DNA from: Cryptomeria japonica
Taxonomy: Eukaryota > Streptophyta > Pinopsida > Cupressales > Cupressaceae
Length of the DNA: 58,000 nucleotides
Assembly (NCBI RefSeq): GCF_030272615.1
Contig: NC_081414.1
Span: 5,275,501 to 5,333,500 of the forward strand
Direction of reading: 5' to 3'
Part shown: positions 33,211-45,817 of the stretch, piece by piece
Layout: each line of letters begins with the position of its first letter
Position numbering within the stretch: the first letter of the stretch is position 1
Made by a program: the position numbers and the translations under genes
The notes under the pieces: model-generated
Told to the model about the DNA's origin: nothing
Databases searched by the model: none
Seen by the model: only the letters and a program-made list of their open reading frames with translations

Positions 33211-35148
33211 TTAATAATTTCATCCATTCCAATAAGGGTTCCACATCTAACCAAGCCTTTGGAGTGACTCAAAATGTAACTAGCACATTAACATGTAACT
33301 AAATGAGTGATTTGAACTTTTAATTTAAAAAACTGAACACAAATAGCATCACATAACACATGATTTTCCTGAGTGGAAAAACCCTCACAGGGTATAAAAA
33401 ACCACTTGTAACCTGTCCTTTTATTTCATCAAAGAGCACCAAATCTACACAATGGTGGAGCACCAACTCAACACCAAAAATCATAAGCACCAATTTCTAT
33501 ACAATGGTAGAGCACCAACTCAACACCAAAAATCATAAGCACCAAATTCTCAACAAGCACTGTACACTATTGAGGTCCTGTAATTGCAATATCTTCTGCA
33601 ATCACAACATCTTAATAGTATACAATATGATAGTGTGCATTATAGCCCATTTCAGAATATGTACTGTGAATAATAGTACTTGTTTAGAAAAGTATTCTGC
33701 AACTAGAAAAATAGTCTCTGTATAGAACCAAAGAGAAATGATTTCTCAAAACACTTTTCTTTGCACTATAAAGAAGTTTCAATAGAACTCTTTACAAAGA
33801 TATTTCAAAAAAACCTTTAAATCTGAAGACTCTTTATTTTTCAACAATACCCGATGGCATAATGGCAAGAAACCATTAATTTATATAGAGAGAAAAAGTC
33901 TTACAGTTTTTCGACACAACTTTTAACCAAACCGGAACCCTTGTTAAGTCAAGTGAACAAACTGCAATCAAACCCGTCACTGTTTTTCTTCTTATTTGTA
34001 AGAATGAATCAATGAACAAATTGAAATAGAATCCTTCTTTTTAAACAAAAAAAAAAAGGGAATCAAAAACTTATTTCATTTTTCTATTTTCCTTTCGAGC
34101 TATCTTTTCCAACTAAAGAAGAACAAAGTCAAAATCGTTTTCATCATTTAAAGATTCTACCTGTTTGTAACCTGGCAAAATGTCAACAACCAACTCATCT
34201 TAAACCAGTTCAAGACCCCCCGATTTAGCTCAACCAAGTCAACAAATGTTGCATTATCTTCTCCTTGTTTTTCACGGGCTTCAACAAAATGTTTCCATGA
34301 TACACAAAGTAAGCAATGGCAGCTAGGGTTTCATTTGAGCAAAGCAATATGATAACACCGCCCTATTAATTTCTTTACCAAATATCGATCCCTAAAAACA
34401 TAAAATATTTTCAAGTCCGACTGAATAGATGCCATCTTAAAATCATATTATTAACAACCAAATCGAATGCCATGTCATATAGTATATACCAAACTACTGT
34501 CCACGTGCCAATAGTATTATTGAACCATTATTAAATCTTGAGAGCCATCGATTTAACCTGATTACCAAGTCAAATAGAACTCAAAAAACATTATAACTTT
34601 ACTCATAATATTGACTGTGCAAGTTGATGCTAGCTAAATAAACCAAGACTAATGCAATATACATATGGTAGACTTTGAAGTATTAATAATGGATCCCGAC
34701 AACATATACTATAGCAAGCTTAAGTGCTATATGAAATGCACTTTTAGAATGATAAAATGTTGACATGTAAAACCAATGGACTCGATAAAACTTATGAAAA
34801 GTGTACAATATGATAAGTGTTATAATTTCCAAGTAAGCTTAAACAAAATATGTATTGTGTCAACAATATGCCCTTTATACCAAATGTAAATGATATATAA
34901 GTGAAGCTCGAGCACAAGATAATGTGTGTTAATGAAACAATAACCTTCACCATGTAATGTAATCACCGAGTGATGAATGAATGCTATCACATGTATGAAA
35001 TTGCTAAAGCATAAAATTGCTTAAGAGATTGAATCTGAACCACTGTATCCAAACCATAGTACAGTGAAGCCAAAACTGAATACTATGTGAAAGAACTCAA
35101 TTATGCATATAAATACAACATGATATGACTGAGTATCAAGATTAAGTA
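33211..35148. other. Unassigned non-coding stretch
   Basis: Contains a 52-bp tandem duplication (33449-33552). A stretch near 33370-33420 resembles the GGAAAAACCC region of copia LTRs, but no LTR ends could be set. The remainder is AT-rich without long frames. Confidence 0.5.
33449..33552 (+). repeat. 52-bp tandem duplication
   Basis: Two adjoining 52-bp copies starting ACAATGGT, differing at a few positions (33449-33500 and 33501-33552). Confidence 0.9.
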
Positions 35149-38100
35149 TGTTGGGACTAAAAAAATCATTCTTTATTTTTGAGGTCCCATATATAATTTT
35201 GTCCGAATGCACTCAATTTTGACCCTGGGTAATAAGCCTAAGTTGCTATATTTGAAAGCTTGCCATTTTGCACCAATTAAGTTTCATGAGAAATCCTCTT
35301 GGAGGATTGTTATACACCTTATAAAAATGATATGTGCCCATTTTCATCTTCCTCGGATCAGTTTTGATGTATTTGTGAAGTCTCCTTTGGACGTCCTGAG
35401 TTTAGGTTTGCATTTTGCACCTTTCTGTATTTTTCTGAGTAGCCTTGTTCAAGGAATTATATCTTATTGCCTAGTAATTTTCAAGCCAAACAAAGAGTTT
35501 TACGTGTTTCCCTACTACTTTTTGAATCCCCATGCTAAGTGGCTAGGTCCCGTCAATCCATTTGACAAGTTTCTAAACCCAATTCCATTTGCAAAATGTT
35601 TAGTTCTGCAACTGAACATTGTCAAACAACAGATTGAAGGCCACTTTGAGAATTTATATTTTATACCTGGTTAACCTAAAATTCAAATCAATTGTACCCC
35701 ATGATTCCCTATAAAATTGTCTACCATATCCCAAATTTTAATCCCTCCAACTCGTCATTTGACCACTTTTTGAAGCCCATTTAATTTAAACATTTTCAAG
35801 GTTTTATGAGTAGCATGTTCAGATTTGTCAAAGAAGCCATCTTTGAGGGTTTATAAATTCCACATGTGACCTAATCAGGTAAAGCCCTCTTGCACACCTA
35901 TTAAGGGTATATTGATGTACAAGTGTGCCAAGTGGCGACTCCTGAAGTAGTGATTCGATATTTTTTCAAATCTGGTTTTGAGTGCTACTCAGGTTCGTTC
36001 AACAGGTTCAATTTCAAGAAAGCCTGAGTAGGAAAATTTGTAAGTTAATAAATTTTGCCTTGGATGACAAATCGAAGGTCCGTCAGATGCCCCATATTCT
36101 CAGTATTACAGTCTATCAGCATGTCAACTCCTAGAGTCTGATCAGATGTTTTAATCAATTTTTAAGGCTTGTTGTTCAGGCTACTTAGGTGTTTTCAGTC
36201 GAGTTAAAATTTGCAAAAAACCTTAAATTTGGTGATCCGGAATTCAATTTCTCGACTCTGAAGCATCTCCAGTCAGTGTATCAGAGCATTCTTAGCCATC
36301 TCAGTTGCATAAGTTATTTAAATTATTTTTATTTAAATAATAACGTTTATACTATTTTGATATAAGTAGGCAGAAATTCATAGCTAATTTATTTAAATTA
36401 ATTTATTGATTTAAATATCAAATGGTGCCTAAAAGGAATTGGTTATTTGGGTCATTGGATGAGAATAAACCAAAAATTTGTTTAAATTATTTTAAATAGT
36501 TTAAACTTGCTTATGCCTCTTTTGATATTTTCTCCATATGGTGCGGTGGGCCCATACGATCTATGTGGGCTAGATAGACTTTATGTAAATCCTTATTTAT
36601 CTCGCATGACACTGGGATCAATTAGTGATACCACCGACTAAGTAGAGGAATAAAAAATAAATCATTGCATGATTATTTATTTATAGTTTGCACGCTTATT
36701 ACATGGCGGGCCCTACAAATCCTCATGAGCAAAAGATACGGGGAGAGGCTAATGGTGAAGGATTTTACGCAGTCTTATCGTGCAAGACCCAAGGCAGAAT
36801 GAAAATACAAGGCGGGATAAGTTGAGGGCAGGTGGTAGCGCGCGGGGTAAATAAAAATGAAGCCAAGATAAGGAGTTTCTTATCTTGTAGTAAGACAAGG
36901 AGGAAATGAATGAGGCGTGGGATAAGCAACATGACAAAGGAAGACGCAGGAGGCTCTTCATGGTATCCCGTGCGAGGAAAACATTGCGTGTGACAAGCAA
37001 TCAAGCAATGAACGGAGGGGAAATGTCTTGTCCCACAGGGAGATGGAGGACATGGCAAGTTCGCACAGTATAAAAATTTGCACATAGAAATCTCGCGAGG
37101 AAGGAAGTAAAACGGGAATGCGAAGGAATTGAGTAAAGTTAGGGCAAAATTTAAGGATTTTTCTTGATGTGCTCATGGCTTTGGTAAGAATAAAATATTG
37201 AAGGTACATGGCATAAATGGGTATAAGATCAACCTATTAACAATCCATGGAATCGATTCGGTGATCAATGAGAGATGCATCGCGCTCATTCTCTGGGTCA
37301 GAAGGGACGATTCTTGAGCTCTTTGTTATCGACAATGCAGGGTTTAAGCAGAATGGAGTAGTAACATTATTTAAAGCATGATATATTGAAATCTCTCAAG
37401 CCGTATTTCAACACCAATGGAGGATTCGTGAGTAGCATGTCCCCAAGGGAAGGGCACAATACGGGATTTTTGTTTCATTTTCAAAACAGAGTTGTGAGTA
37501 TCTATGAGTGTTATGGCTACACTACACCAAGAAGGACTGGTAATGTGTAGGGATCACATGGAAGATTCTCAACATGACAAGCCGCATAATGCATGAAATA
37601 TTTGTTCAGAGGCTTTCAAGTCTTTGAGCAAGGATATTCGGTGCATAGCTTGAAATAAGCTACGCCAAACTCCACTGCCCTTGTTAGCGACCTCCATGTT
37701 GAGCCATGACGAGAATCTCAGAGGCAGTATGGAGATCCATCTAAGCATAAAATTATGAATTTTCTATCAGATGCCGTGGTTATAAGCGCTCTTGTGCAAA
37801 TAGAATGAGGACTTTTCAACATTTTGAAACTCCTCTTCTCCGCAATGCATCTTGGGCACGAACATACCTGGTCGTGTGATTCAATAGAATAAAATTTCAA
37901 GGACTTCATGTTAATATGGAGGCATTAATATTGAGGTAACACATAAGTATCAGTTTTTCCATGGAAAGGGTTAAAATATTTTGACACAGTATTATATGTA
38001 AAAATGGAATGTGAAATGTTCAGTAGAAAATGGATGTTTTACTTTGAGGATAATTTATTTTCACCATATGGTGAAAAGAGGAAAGTATTGAACTCGTGAA

Positions 38101-39515
38101 TGAGAATTTTATTCCTCACTGAGCTTAATGCAAAATTTTGGAAACAACTATGAAAGGAAGGCAATATGCAGTGAAATCTCATTCCCTTATGAAGTGAGTT
38201 TTAACCCACTAAGATTAAGGTTGAAGGGGATAAATTTATTTTATCCAAGAGGAGTATTTCCTCACTCAGAACTCAAATCTCACACATGAGGCAACTTTTT
38301 TTTTTCAATCTAAGACTTTCTTGCAAAGGGTTATTTTTTTTTACCTTTGAGCACAATGAGAAATGTACAAGAAAATAAAAATCACATGACATTTTTCCGT
38401 CCAAAGGGTCCTTTTGCTATTTCTAAGCAATTGAAAAGTGTAGTGAAAATCAAAGTGATTTTTCTCCAAAATGACACTTTTTTAGTTTTCAATCATAGTG
38501 CAAAAGTAACTTTTTCAGTCAAAAGCAAATAGGGGCTGATTTTTTAAAACTTTGGCAAGTGAACAAAAGGTGGAGTGGACAAGGGTGCAAAATAGAATTT
38601 TTCAATCAATGTGCAGAGAAGTGAGTGGACAAGTACCTAAAAAGGTATTTTTCAAATTTTTGAGAAATCTATAGCAAGTGGACATTGACCAAAAATAGAA
38701 AATTTTGAGCAAGGTGCAAATTTTGAACTGAGCAAGCAACCAGAATGAAGATTTCTCCAAATTTTCAAAAGACTTCAGCAAGCTCAAGGAGGAGAGGACA
38801 ACCAATGAGAGTGAAGTTTAGATTTCAAGATGGAGGACAAGTCTTCTTAGATATTGTTTTAGGGTTTCTATTAGGTTTTCTCTCTTTGATTTATACTCTC
38901 TTCTCTTCTCATTTTCTGGTATTCTCAATGTAATTTCTCTTAGTATTCTGGAAGCAAGGCTTCCATGCAAATAGTGGAATATTTTCATGACAATTAGATT
39001 TTTTCTTTCAGTTTGTACTTTTTAATGTTTCAAATAGTTTGTAATCTGAATACAAATAGTTTCAGAGGTTTTATTTGCACTTGTCTTTCCTATGTATGCT
39101 CTATTTTATGAAATGAAATGATCAAGGATCTTTTGTTTTGTCCCTGCAAGTCAGGTGTATATCTTGTTGTTTGCTTCTCTTCTAGGAATGGATTAATTTG
39201 CTTCTTCAAGGTGTAGGAATATTGTTGTGTATATGTGAGATTCTTTAGTATGGTTGTTGGTGAAATAAAAAGGGAGAATGTTGATGTAATTCATTAACAT
39301 TCAAATCTCAAAGGTTGCATGTTGTCCTATTTGAATATTAAATCTGCATGTTTTGAGGTTAACTTTGTTGCCCATGCAAGGCACTCTTCATGGTTGTTGT
39401 TTTCAGTTTTTAGAACTTTTTCATAATCAAAATCTCTTTTATTTTGCCATTTCTTTCTGCATTAGGAGTAGGATTATTGTAGAAACCCAAGCTCAATGAG
39501 TTCTTAGATGCTTAT
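35149..39515 (+). repeat. Second very long LTR of the 19658 type, cut at its right end
   Basis: Starts TGTTGGGACTAAAAAAATC and shares the order of parts with the 19658 LTR: about 200-bp repeats (CCACTTTGAG near 35641, CCATCTTTGAG near 35838), a GTGGGCCCA segment near 36548, a TATA candidate at 37069-37077, a cluster of AGTGAAA/TTTCAC words (38.0-38.8 kb) and a C/T-rich stretch near 38.88 kb. Its sequence is too diverged from 19658-31951 to be the partner LTR of the same insertion. The end is missing where another LTR starts at 39516. No coding genes are seen. Confidence 0.6.
37069..37077 (+). promoter_or_regulatory. Candidate TATA box of the 35149 LTR
   Basis: TATAAAAAT after a GC-richer block, matching the layout of the 19658 LTR. 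Confidence 0.4.
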
Positions 39516-39907
39516 TGTAGTCACATAAATCTGTCCATTTAGTTAAATGAATATTTTCTATTTATTTGATTATTAAATCCACTAGCCAACAGTTAATTAA
39601 ATTAATATTTAATTAATTCATCCTTACACTCTTTTGCTATTAACTAAATAAATTATCCAATTTATTTAAATTAATTCATTAGCCACACTCAAAATCAATT
39701 AAATGAATAAATCATATTTATTTAATTCAACCCCCCTTTCCTCTTTTAAATAAATAAATAAAACATTTATTTAAATCCCTAATCTACCCAACCCCCCACT
39801 TGCATTCTCCTACAAATGCAAGTTGCAACCACAATTGAAATAAATTTTATTTTATTTTAATTAAAATCGTATTTTCCCTCACCCACCAAACCCACTTGCA
39901 ATCCTAA
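39516..39907 (+). repeat. 5' LTR fragment of the PMD-carrying element
   Basis: Matches 45818-46203 closely, with small differences including the length of a C run (39790s versus 46073-46084). Identity stops at about 39907, where internal sequence begins. The rest of the LTR and the primer site are therefore deleted. Confidence 0.85.
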
Positions 39908-39936
39908 ATCCCCTTTGATTTTGATACCATGCAAAT

Positions 39937-42045
39937 ATGACAAATATCGGAACATCATAGTCGTAATGAGGGTGGAAGAGGTAGAGATTACTTCCGATAT
40001 GACCTTAATCAAGGAAACCCCCCACCTCCTCCTCCTAACAAAATAGACACGTTGAGGCAACAAGTTGAGAATATCGCCCAACAACTCCATAGTGGTGTGA
40101 AGGCTACCCGGTTTTCACTTAATGATATTTGTCCCTATCCCTTTGATAGGAATCTACATATGCCACCTTTTCCATGAGGGTTTGAAAAACCTAAGTTTGA
40201 AAAGTATCGGGGAAAAGGAGACCCTAGAGATCATGTCCGAGAATTTCACTCAGCTTGCCTAGAAGTGGCATATGAAGACACATATCTAATGCACCTCTTT
40301 CCTTAGAGTTTGGGGGCAACAACCACGCAATGGTTTTCCCGATTACCAGGCGGCATTAGGACATTCGAGGAACTAGTCCAAAAGTTCATCATGCATTATT
40401 CACATAACATAGAATGCGATATTACCATGGCAGATCTGTGCAATACCAAGCAAAAGCCAGGAGAGCCGTTTTCAGCTTTCCTACAACGGTGGAGGCAACT
40501 GTCTAGCAGGCATTCTCTTCATCTGCCTGAACGAGAGCTAGTGGAAATATTTATTTACAACTTAAATGATGAAATAGAATTTCATCTAGACCTGAAGGGC
40601 ACAGAGTCTTTTGAAGATATGATCACCCAAGGATTAAAATGTGAATGAACCCTTATCAAAATATACAATGAACCAAAAGATGGCCCTCGCCTACGTTTTA
40701 ACTGTGATAAACCCAACTTCTAGAATAAGAACAAGAACATCATCAATGACAAGGTCGTAGATGCAAGAACCATAAAAAGTGCACAACCTATGGTCAGATT
40801 TGTGGGGCAAAATCCCCCTCCTAAAAACAACACCATTGCTCCTCCACAAAATCAAGGTCGCGATGCGCCACAAGAGGAACCAAACAATGACAACAAAACT
40901 ATAAACCAAAATGTACATACACACGCTTAGGGGAACCCATCGAAATAGTATTGTGTCAATTGGTCTCTTCAAATTTGGTGACCTTACCAAAGAGATCTAA
41001 CTATGAACCTCAGGTCAAACCTCCGTGGTGGAGAGATAATGAACATTGTGAATTCTACCAAGGGAAAGGGCATAAAACAAGTAACTGCCATAGATTGAAT
41101 GATCTTGTTCAAGATCTTATTGACCGAGGAGAAATTGAAATTGAAGGACACGATCCAAAGACCTCAAATGATGATCTTCTCATGTTCAAGAATCCGCTTC
41201 CATCACAAGATCAAAGGGGTCCTTCCACCTCAGGGAGAAACACAGGTACAACTAATTATACGTGAGCTGCCTATAATTATACTGTGAATCACCTCTATGA
41301 TGTCGATGAACAAATTGCAACCCTCGCCATCAAAGATCTGAACCCTGCCTTCAATGTTGTTACACGTCGCAACAAGATCACTATTAAAGCAGCTACACAA
41401 GGAACAACATCCATCCCCAAGAAGTATAACCTTGTGGAACAAATGGAAAAAATGCCCGCACTCATTTCCATAGTAGAGCTCTTATGCCTATCTCCCTCCC
41501 ACAAAAATATCTTGGACCACGCTCTCCAAGAAGCATCAGTCCTTGCCAACCTTAATACAGATCAATTTCAAGCTATGGTTGGTAATCTGAGGTCATCACC
41601 ATGTCTCACTTTCTCTAAAAGCAACAATACATCCTTCCAACAACCTCATAACGCCTCACTCCATATTGAGGGATTCGTCAACCAACACAAGATCAAGCGA
41701 GTCTTGATTGACAATGGCGTCGATCTGAATATATGTACATTAGAGTTGGTCACAACATTGGGACATGCAATAGAATCAGTGGATCCTAGCAAAAAGATAA
41801 CCATAAAATCCTATGATGATGCAAAGCATTCTTCAAAAGGAGCTATTGTGTTACCTATCAGAGTGGACCCAGTGGTGAAGCACATCATCTGTCAAGTTCT
41901 GGACCTTCCTCTGCCATATAATCTCTTGTTAGTTTCATCTAGATTCATTAAGATGCATCTATTTTCCTTTTTACTTGCATTAAGGTGTAGTTACTCATTT
42001 TCCATTAGATACATTTCTTTTATTACCTCGTATTTAAAATCATGA
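39937..42045 (+). pseudogene. gag: Gag-protease remnant of a Tat/Ogre-like gypsy element
   Basis: Capsid blocks FEKYRGKGDPRDHVREF, QWFSRLPGGIRTFEELVQKF and CNTKQKPGEPFSAFLQRW are typical of Tat-lineage gag. The knuckle near 41050 reads CEFYQGKGHKTSNC, with Tyr where the second zinc-binding Cys should be. Protease near 41700 has VLIDNGVDLNICTLELV, so the D-S/T/G-G triplet is D-N-G. It continues with KGAIVLPIRV and VLDLPLPYNLLL, where homology stops abruptly at about 41935. Stops occur near 40175, 40304, 40646 and 40930. The first part before 39980 is uncertain. Confidence 0.8.
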
Positions 42046-42754
42046 TCATGTGTTTAGATTCATTTCAACATTCTCGATCATTTCCATCATTTAGTTGATT
42101 ACTTACATACATGTTAGGAATCATTTACACATGCATTTATTTCTTAAAAAACACATTATAATTCTTAGTTACATTCATCTAGAAACATACATTCCATATG
42201 CATTAACACGTGTCCATCCATTTACAACACATTCATCTTAAAACATACACAAAAAACATTCATCTAGATTCATATTAAACACATGCATCATTTACTTATA
42301 TCATCAGATCATCATCATCATTCATTATCTCCACTCATCGTTATCATTACATCATATGCATAGCAAAATACAAACTCATCCATAAAATATACACATGTCA
42401 CCTGTATACACATATTCACATTATCCATCTGGTAACCTGCATACACATGACATCACATCATCCATAAAACATGCATATAGAAATCATCTCATAATCATAC
42501 ACATATAGAAAGAAAAATCATCCATAGCATCCATATAAGCATAAATCATAATCATCATCTCGCATAAAACCATACATGTCATCATATATATGCATATTAT
42601 CACAAATTATGGGATCTCCTCATATATCACATCATATATCATCTCACAAAAACATACATGTATCAGAGTCCAATGATGTCTACAAAAATCGGCTACCAAA
42701 GAGCCATCCAAATCACAGTCTAAAATAACAAATGTAATAAGTACATAAGCTCTC
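42046..42754. repeat. CAT/ACA-rich low-complexity stretch
   Basis: Dense CAT, ACA and CATATA words on the plus strand, without a fixed period, run between the truncated protease and the 3' end of the antisense PMD gene. It may include that gene's 3' untranslated region. No coding seen. Confidence 0.6.
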
Positions 42755-44725
42755 TCAAATAGCACTCTGTCTAGATGCTGCACCACCATCACCACCTGCT
42801 CCACCACTACCCCCTGCACCACTCGCACTATCTCGTCGTAGAGGACCCATCACACTACCACTACTCTGCATCCTCTGAGATCGCTATGATCTTGCCTAAT
42901 GCATTTGTGAATAACTCAGTGCCTGCTGATTGGATGGAACCACCTGCTCATATAAGCCTCGCCAATAGTCAACCTCTCCACCTACTCGTCGTAGCTCCCT
43001 CACCAATGAATCAGTCGATGGATCATGTCCCTGTACTCCCTCCAAGACCCGAACTCTCTCTTGTAGCTGGATCACCCTATCAATCGCATCATCCCGCTCT
43101 CGCCTCAATACTGTCAACTTTGACTACCGTGCAAACAACTGACGGTCATCTCTAGCTACAACCTCTACCTCCATATCCTCTAGCTCTGCCTGGGTCACTG
43201 TCAAACGAGTATGCAAATATACTATCGTATGCTCCCATAGGTCTCCCCCTCCCATCTCCATAGGATCCACTCCTCCACTTGTAGCTCCCTCTCTCATATC
43301 CATAGGTGCCTCTCCCTCCCCAATATCCCTACCTCCTACTCTGGTTGTCTCCTATATCAAAGGACCCTGTGACAGTCGTAATGGCTTCCCGCCTCTCCCT
43401 CTCCTTTGCAACTGCCCTCCTCCACCACCTCCACCTCCAAATCAACCACCACCCCCAAAACCCCCACCCCCACCACTTTCAACTCCTCCTACACCTCCTA
43501 CACCTCCTCCACCACCAGCATCAACACCTCCATCTCCTCCTTCGTCGTTGTCTCCTGTCATCCTCATAGGATGGTATCAGATCAACTGGATCTGAAATAC
43601 GTGGAATAAGATGTGCGTTATGATACTGGGTGTACTCCTCTGTCACCCCTGCATCCACAATCCCAGGCCTCATATGCCATGGTCTCGCCTGTAAGGTCCA
43701 GAACTCAGCTAGGGCCTGATCATACAGTAACACTGGCCCCCATTGAAATCTCTCCTGTACCGCCTGTGCATACTCCCCTGATCCCCTCAGCAACCCCTGC
43801 CTCCATCCAAACTGCCTCATCACTCTACCTGGTACTTGTCTCTCTATGTTGTAGGCTATCCTACCAATCCAAAACTGTGTCATAAATACATACAAAAAGG
43901 CCTCTGCATCATCCTCCCAGGGTTCACACTCAATATATGGCCTCCATATCACTGTATCCAAATCATCTAATGCTCGTCGCCACCACTCCAACTGCCCCAA
44001 GTGGGGCTAACTCATCATACCTCCATAAATGTACACATAGGGTTGATCTTCCACCCTAAATCTTAGACAAACCGGTCGTGTCATTGACAGGTGCTCCCAT
44101 ACCCAGATGTGTAGCAAGGTAATCCCGACCCTTAGAGAACTCGTTTCTCTGTATACAACCTCATGCAACTCCCTATACAAGTATGAAAGAATGCATGCTC
44201 CCCATGCATAACGGGTCCCATCAGTCACCATGTGCTCAATGACCTGGCCCCAACCCACAACTAGTCCATGTGATCATCGATCGGGGCAAAGCAAGCCCCC
44301 GACAATGCCTGATAACACAACTGGTAGTGGCTCATATAAGGCAACTATCTCCTCCCATGCAATCAAACCATCATGAATATATACGTCCTCTGCAAACATA
44401 CGCTAAACAATGTTGTTCCCAAACCTCGGTCATAAATCATCATCTCCCCTCAGATTGGGATGTGTAGTATCTGCCACACATCCTCCAGTGTCATGGTCAT
44501 CTCTCCCATAGCTAGATGGAAGGTATAGGTCTTGCTATGCCAGCGCTCAACTAATGTCGTCAATAATCCGCGATTTGTCCGAATCACAAGCATATACATC
44601 ATATCATAAAAGTCGGGCACCACGACACAATTGCTCTCATTGTTGCTGCATGGCAGGATGTCGCTCTCGCATCTATAGAACGGAAAGATCCTCCTACACA
44701 CACATCAACATCCTCTTCAGTTGTT
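42755..44725 (-). pseudogene. Plant mobile domain (PMD) protein, antisense in a retrotransposon
   Basis: Reads leftward. Blocks in order: LLTTLVERWHSKTYTFHL then GEMTMTLEDVWQIL (44590-44450), RYAWGACILSYLYREL and LHIWVWEHL (44220-44090), then DTVIWRPY and RVMRQFGWRQ (43960-43800). These match the conserved PMD blocks (RW-x-P/K-T-x-TFH, GE-M-T-x-TLEDV, AWGA-x-LA-x-LY, W-x-PY, R-V-x-RQFG). A coiled-coil-like segment (ERDDAIDRVIQLQERVRVLE, 43090-43030) and a Gly/Ser/Ala tail ending near 42755 follow. Frameshifts lie near 44440 and 43530, with a stop at 44007. PMD proteins occur in plant transposons and in genes such as MAIN and MAIL1, which act in gene silencing and meristem maintenance. No phosphatase domain is present. 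Confidence 0.8.
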
Positions 44726-44964
44726 TTGTTTCAAACTTTCTTAAGTTTAAACCTAGACTATCATCAAATACTTTGATCAAGTATCTTCGGGTCTCAACAG
44801 GTAAGCGATCATGGCAAACCTAGACTACAACAAACATTTATCATAATGACCTAGTCTCAATGGGGCTGCTATGATTCAAAACAACTCATCAATCCATCCA
44901 CCCAACATAGACATCCGGAGATAATTTTTCTTAACACTGGGGCATTTTTATCACAATACACACT

Positions 44965-45240
44965 ATTCAGCTAACAATAGCGCTACAATTTGTGTATAAA
45001 AGCGCTTAAACAACAATAGCGCTACAACATGTATCCAATAGTGCTACAATTGGGACACGCATGCGCTAAAACCACTAACCAATTGCGCTATTACCTGGCA
45101 ATAGCACTAACACTATGCTACAACTGCGCTAAACTAACGACTGGGCTATTAATACTATAAAAAAGCGCTAACCCTATCGACCGCGCTAAAACTACAACTC
45201 AATAGCACCATAGCAGCACAAAATCACTATTTTGGTTGAC
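44965..45240. repeat. Cluster of degenerate AGCGCTA words
   Basis: About a dozen (T/A)GCGCTA or close variants (TAGCGCTACAA, AAGCGCTTAAA, TGCGCTAAAAC) are spaced roughly 15-30 bp apart, upstream of the antisense PMD gene. They could be its promoter region or a decayed minisatellite. Confidence 0.65.
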
Positions 45241-45771
45241 ACCAATGCTATTGTCTTGGTTGGACTTGGATGCTTGCAAAAACATATCAAAAAAGCATCA
45301 AAAGCAAAAATTTAAATTTGCGTACCGTTGGTTCGTAGTCATCTTGGCTGCTGGAATCGACGAATCCGTTCTAGCTGATGATCTACTATAGGTACCAACA
45401 TGATGATTGTTGCTCGCTCCTTCACAAAAGGTCACTATCAGAACTCGGAGCTACAAGGGAGATAGGTGCAAATGAGGTTGTTTTACCCCTTTCCCCTCCA
45501 TATATGCCCCATCTGCCCTAACCCAATTTCACCCCGCTCATTGCCGTGGTCCCCGTGAACTTCCAACATCTCTCATTTCTCTATTTTAACTTTGATTTCT
45601 TCCATTCTTTCACCGATATTGCTAATTTATGCTATTCTACGTCCCCTCTACTTTTCGTCCTTTTTCGAGAGATCACCTTATTTTTCAAAAAAATTCGGCC
45701 CATCTCTCGAGGGCCCATACCACCCACTAAATTAACATTTATGGGGCATTTTCTTCACACTTATCCTTCTT
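45241..45771. other. Unassigned sequence between PMD upstream region and stem-loop
   Basis: No gene is visible. It is rich in C and T on the plus strand from about 45480. An 81-codon open stretch at 45546-45791 has low complexity (Phe-rich) and no family resemblance. Confidence 0.4.
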
Positions 45772-45809
45772 TCTTTGAAACGATGCAATAAACCACATCG
45801 TTTCAAAGA
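45772..45809 (+). other. 14-bp perfect inverted repeat (stem-loop) at the polypurine tract
   Basis: TCTTTGAAACGATG (45772-45785) and CATCGTTTCAAAGA (45796-45809) are perfectly complementary around a 10-base loop that contains AATAAA. The right arm overlaps the start of the polypurine tract. Confidence 0.85.
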
Positions 45810-45817
45810 GGGGCAAA
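45802..45817 (+). promoter_or_regulatory. Polypurine tract of the PMD-carrying element
   Basis: AAAGAGGGGCAAA directly precedes the LTR start TGTAGTC. Purine-rich, apart from one C. Confidence 0.8.

Noticed and set aside
35207-35674. 155-codon frame in the 35149 LTR as a host gene
   Set aside because: It overlaps the 200-bp repeat region of the LTR. Hydrophobic composition comes from T-rich sequence; no family match.
36749-37209. Overlapping minus-strand frames with Cys/Leu-rich products
   Set aside because: Three frames overlap each other on one strand in a GC-richer LTR segment. This is typical of chance openness.
19658-39515. The two giant LTRs as the pair of one element
   Set aside because: They share starts and layout, but the sequences look far too diverged for one insertion, and the second has no visible purine tract before it.
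39923-39936. TTTGATACCATGC after the LTR fragment as a primer site
   Set aside because: The TGGTATCA match is on the wrong strand for the plus-oriented element, and the LTR end is missing there.
42775-43885. Plus-strand His/Pro/Ser-rich frames (HHHHHL and similar)
   Set aside because: They are the opposite strand of the Gly-rich tail and coiled-coil part of the PMD gene.
45772-45809. Stem-loop as a bacterial-type terminator or a microRNA precursor
   Set aside because: This is plant retroelement DNA. The stem is too short for a plant microRNA precursor, and there is no T run linked to a gene end.
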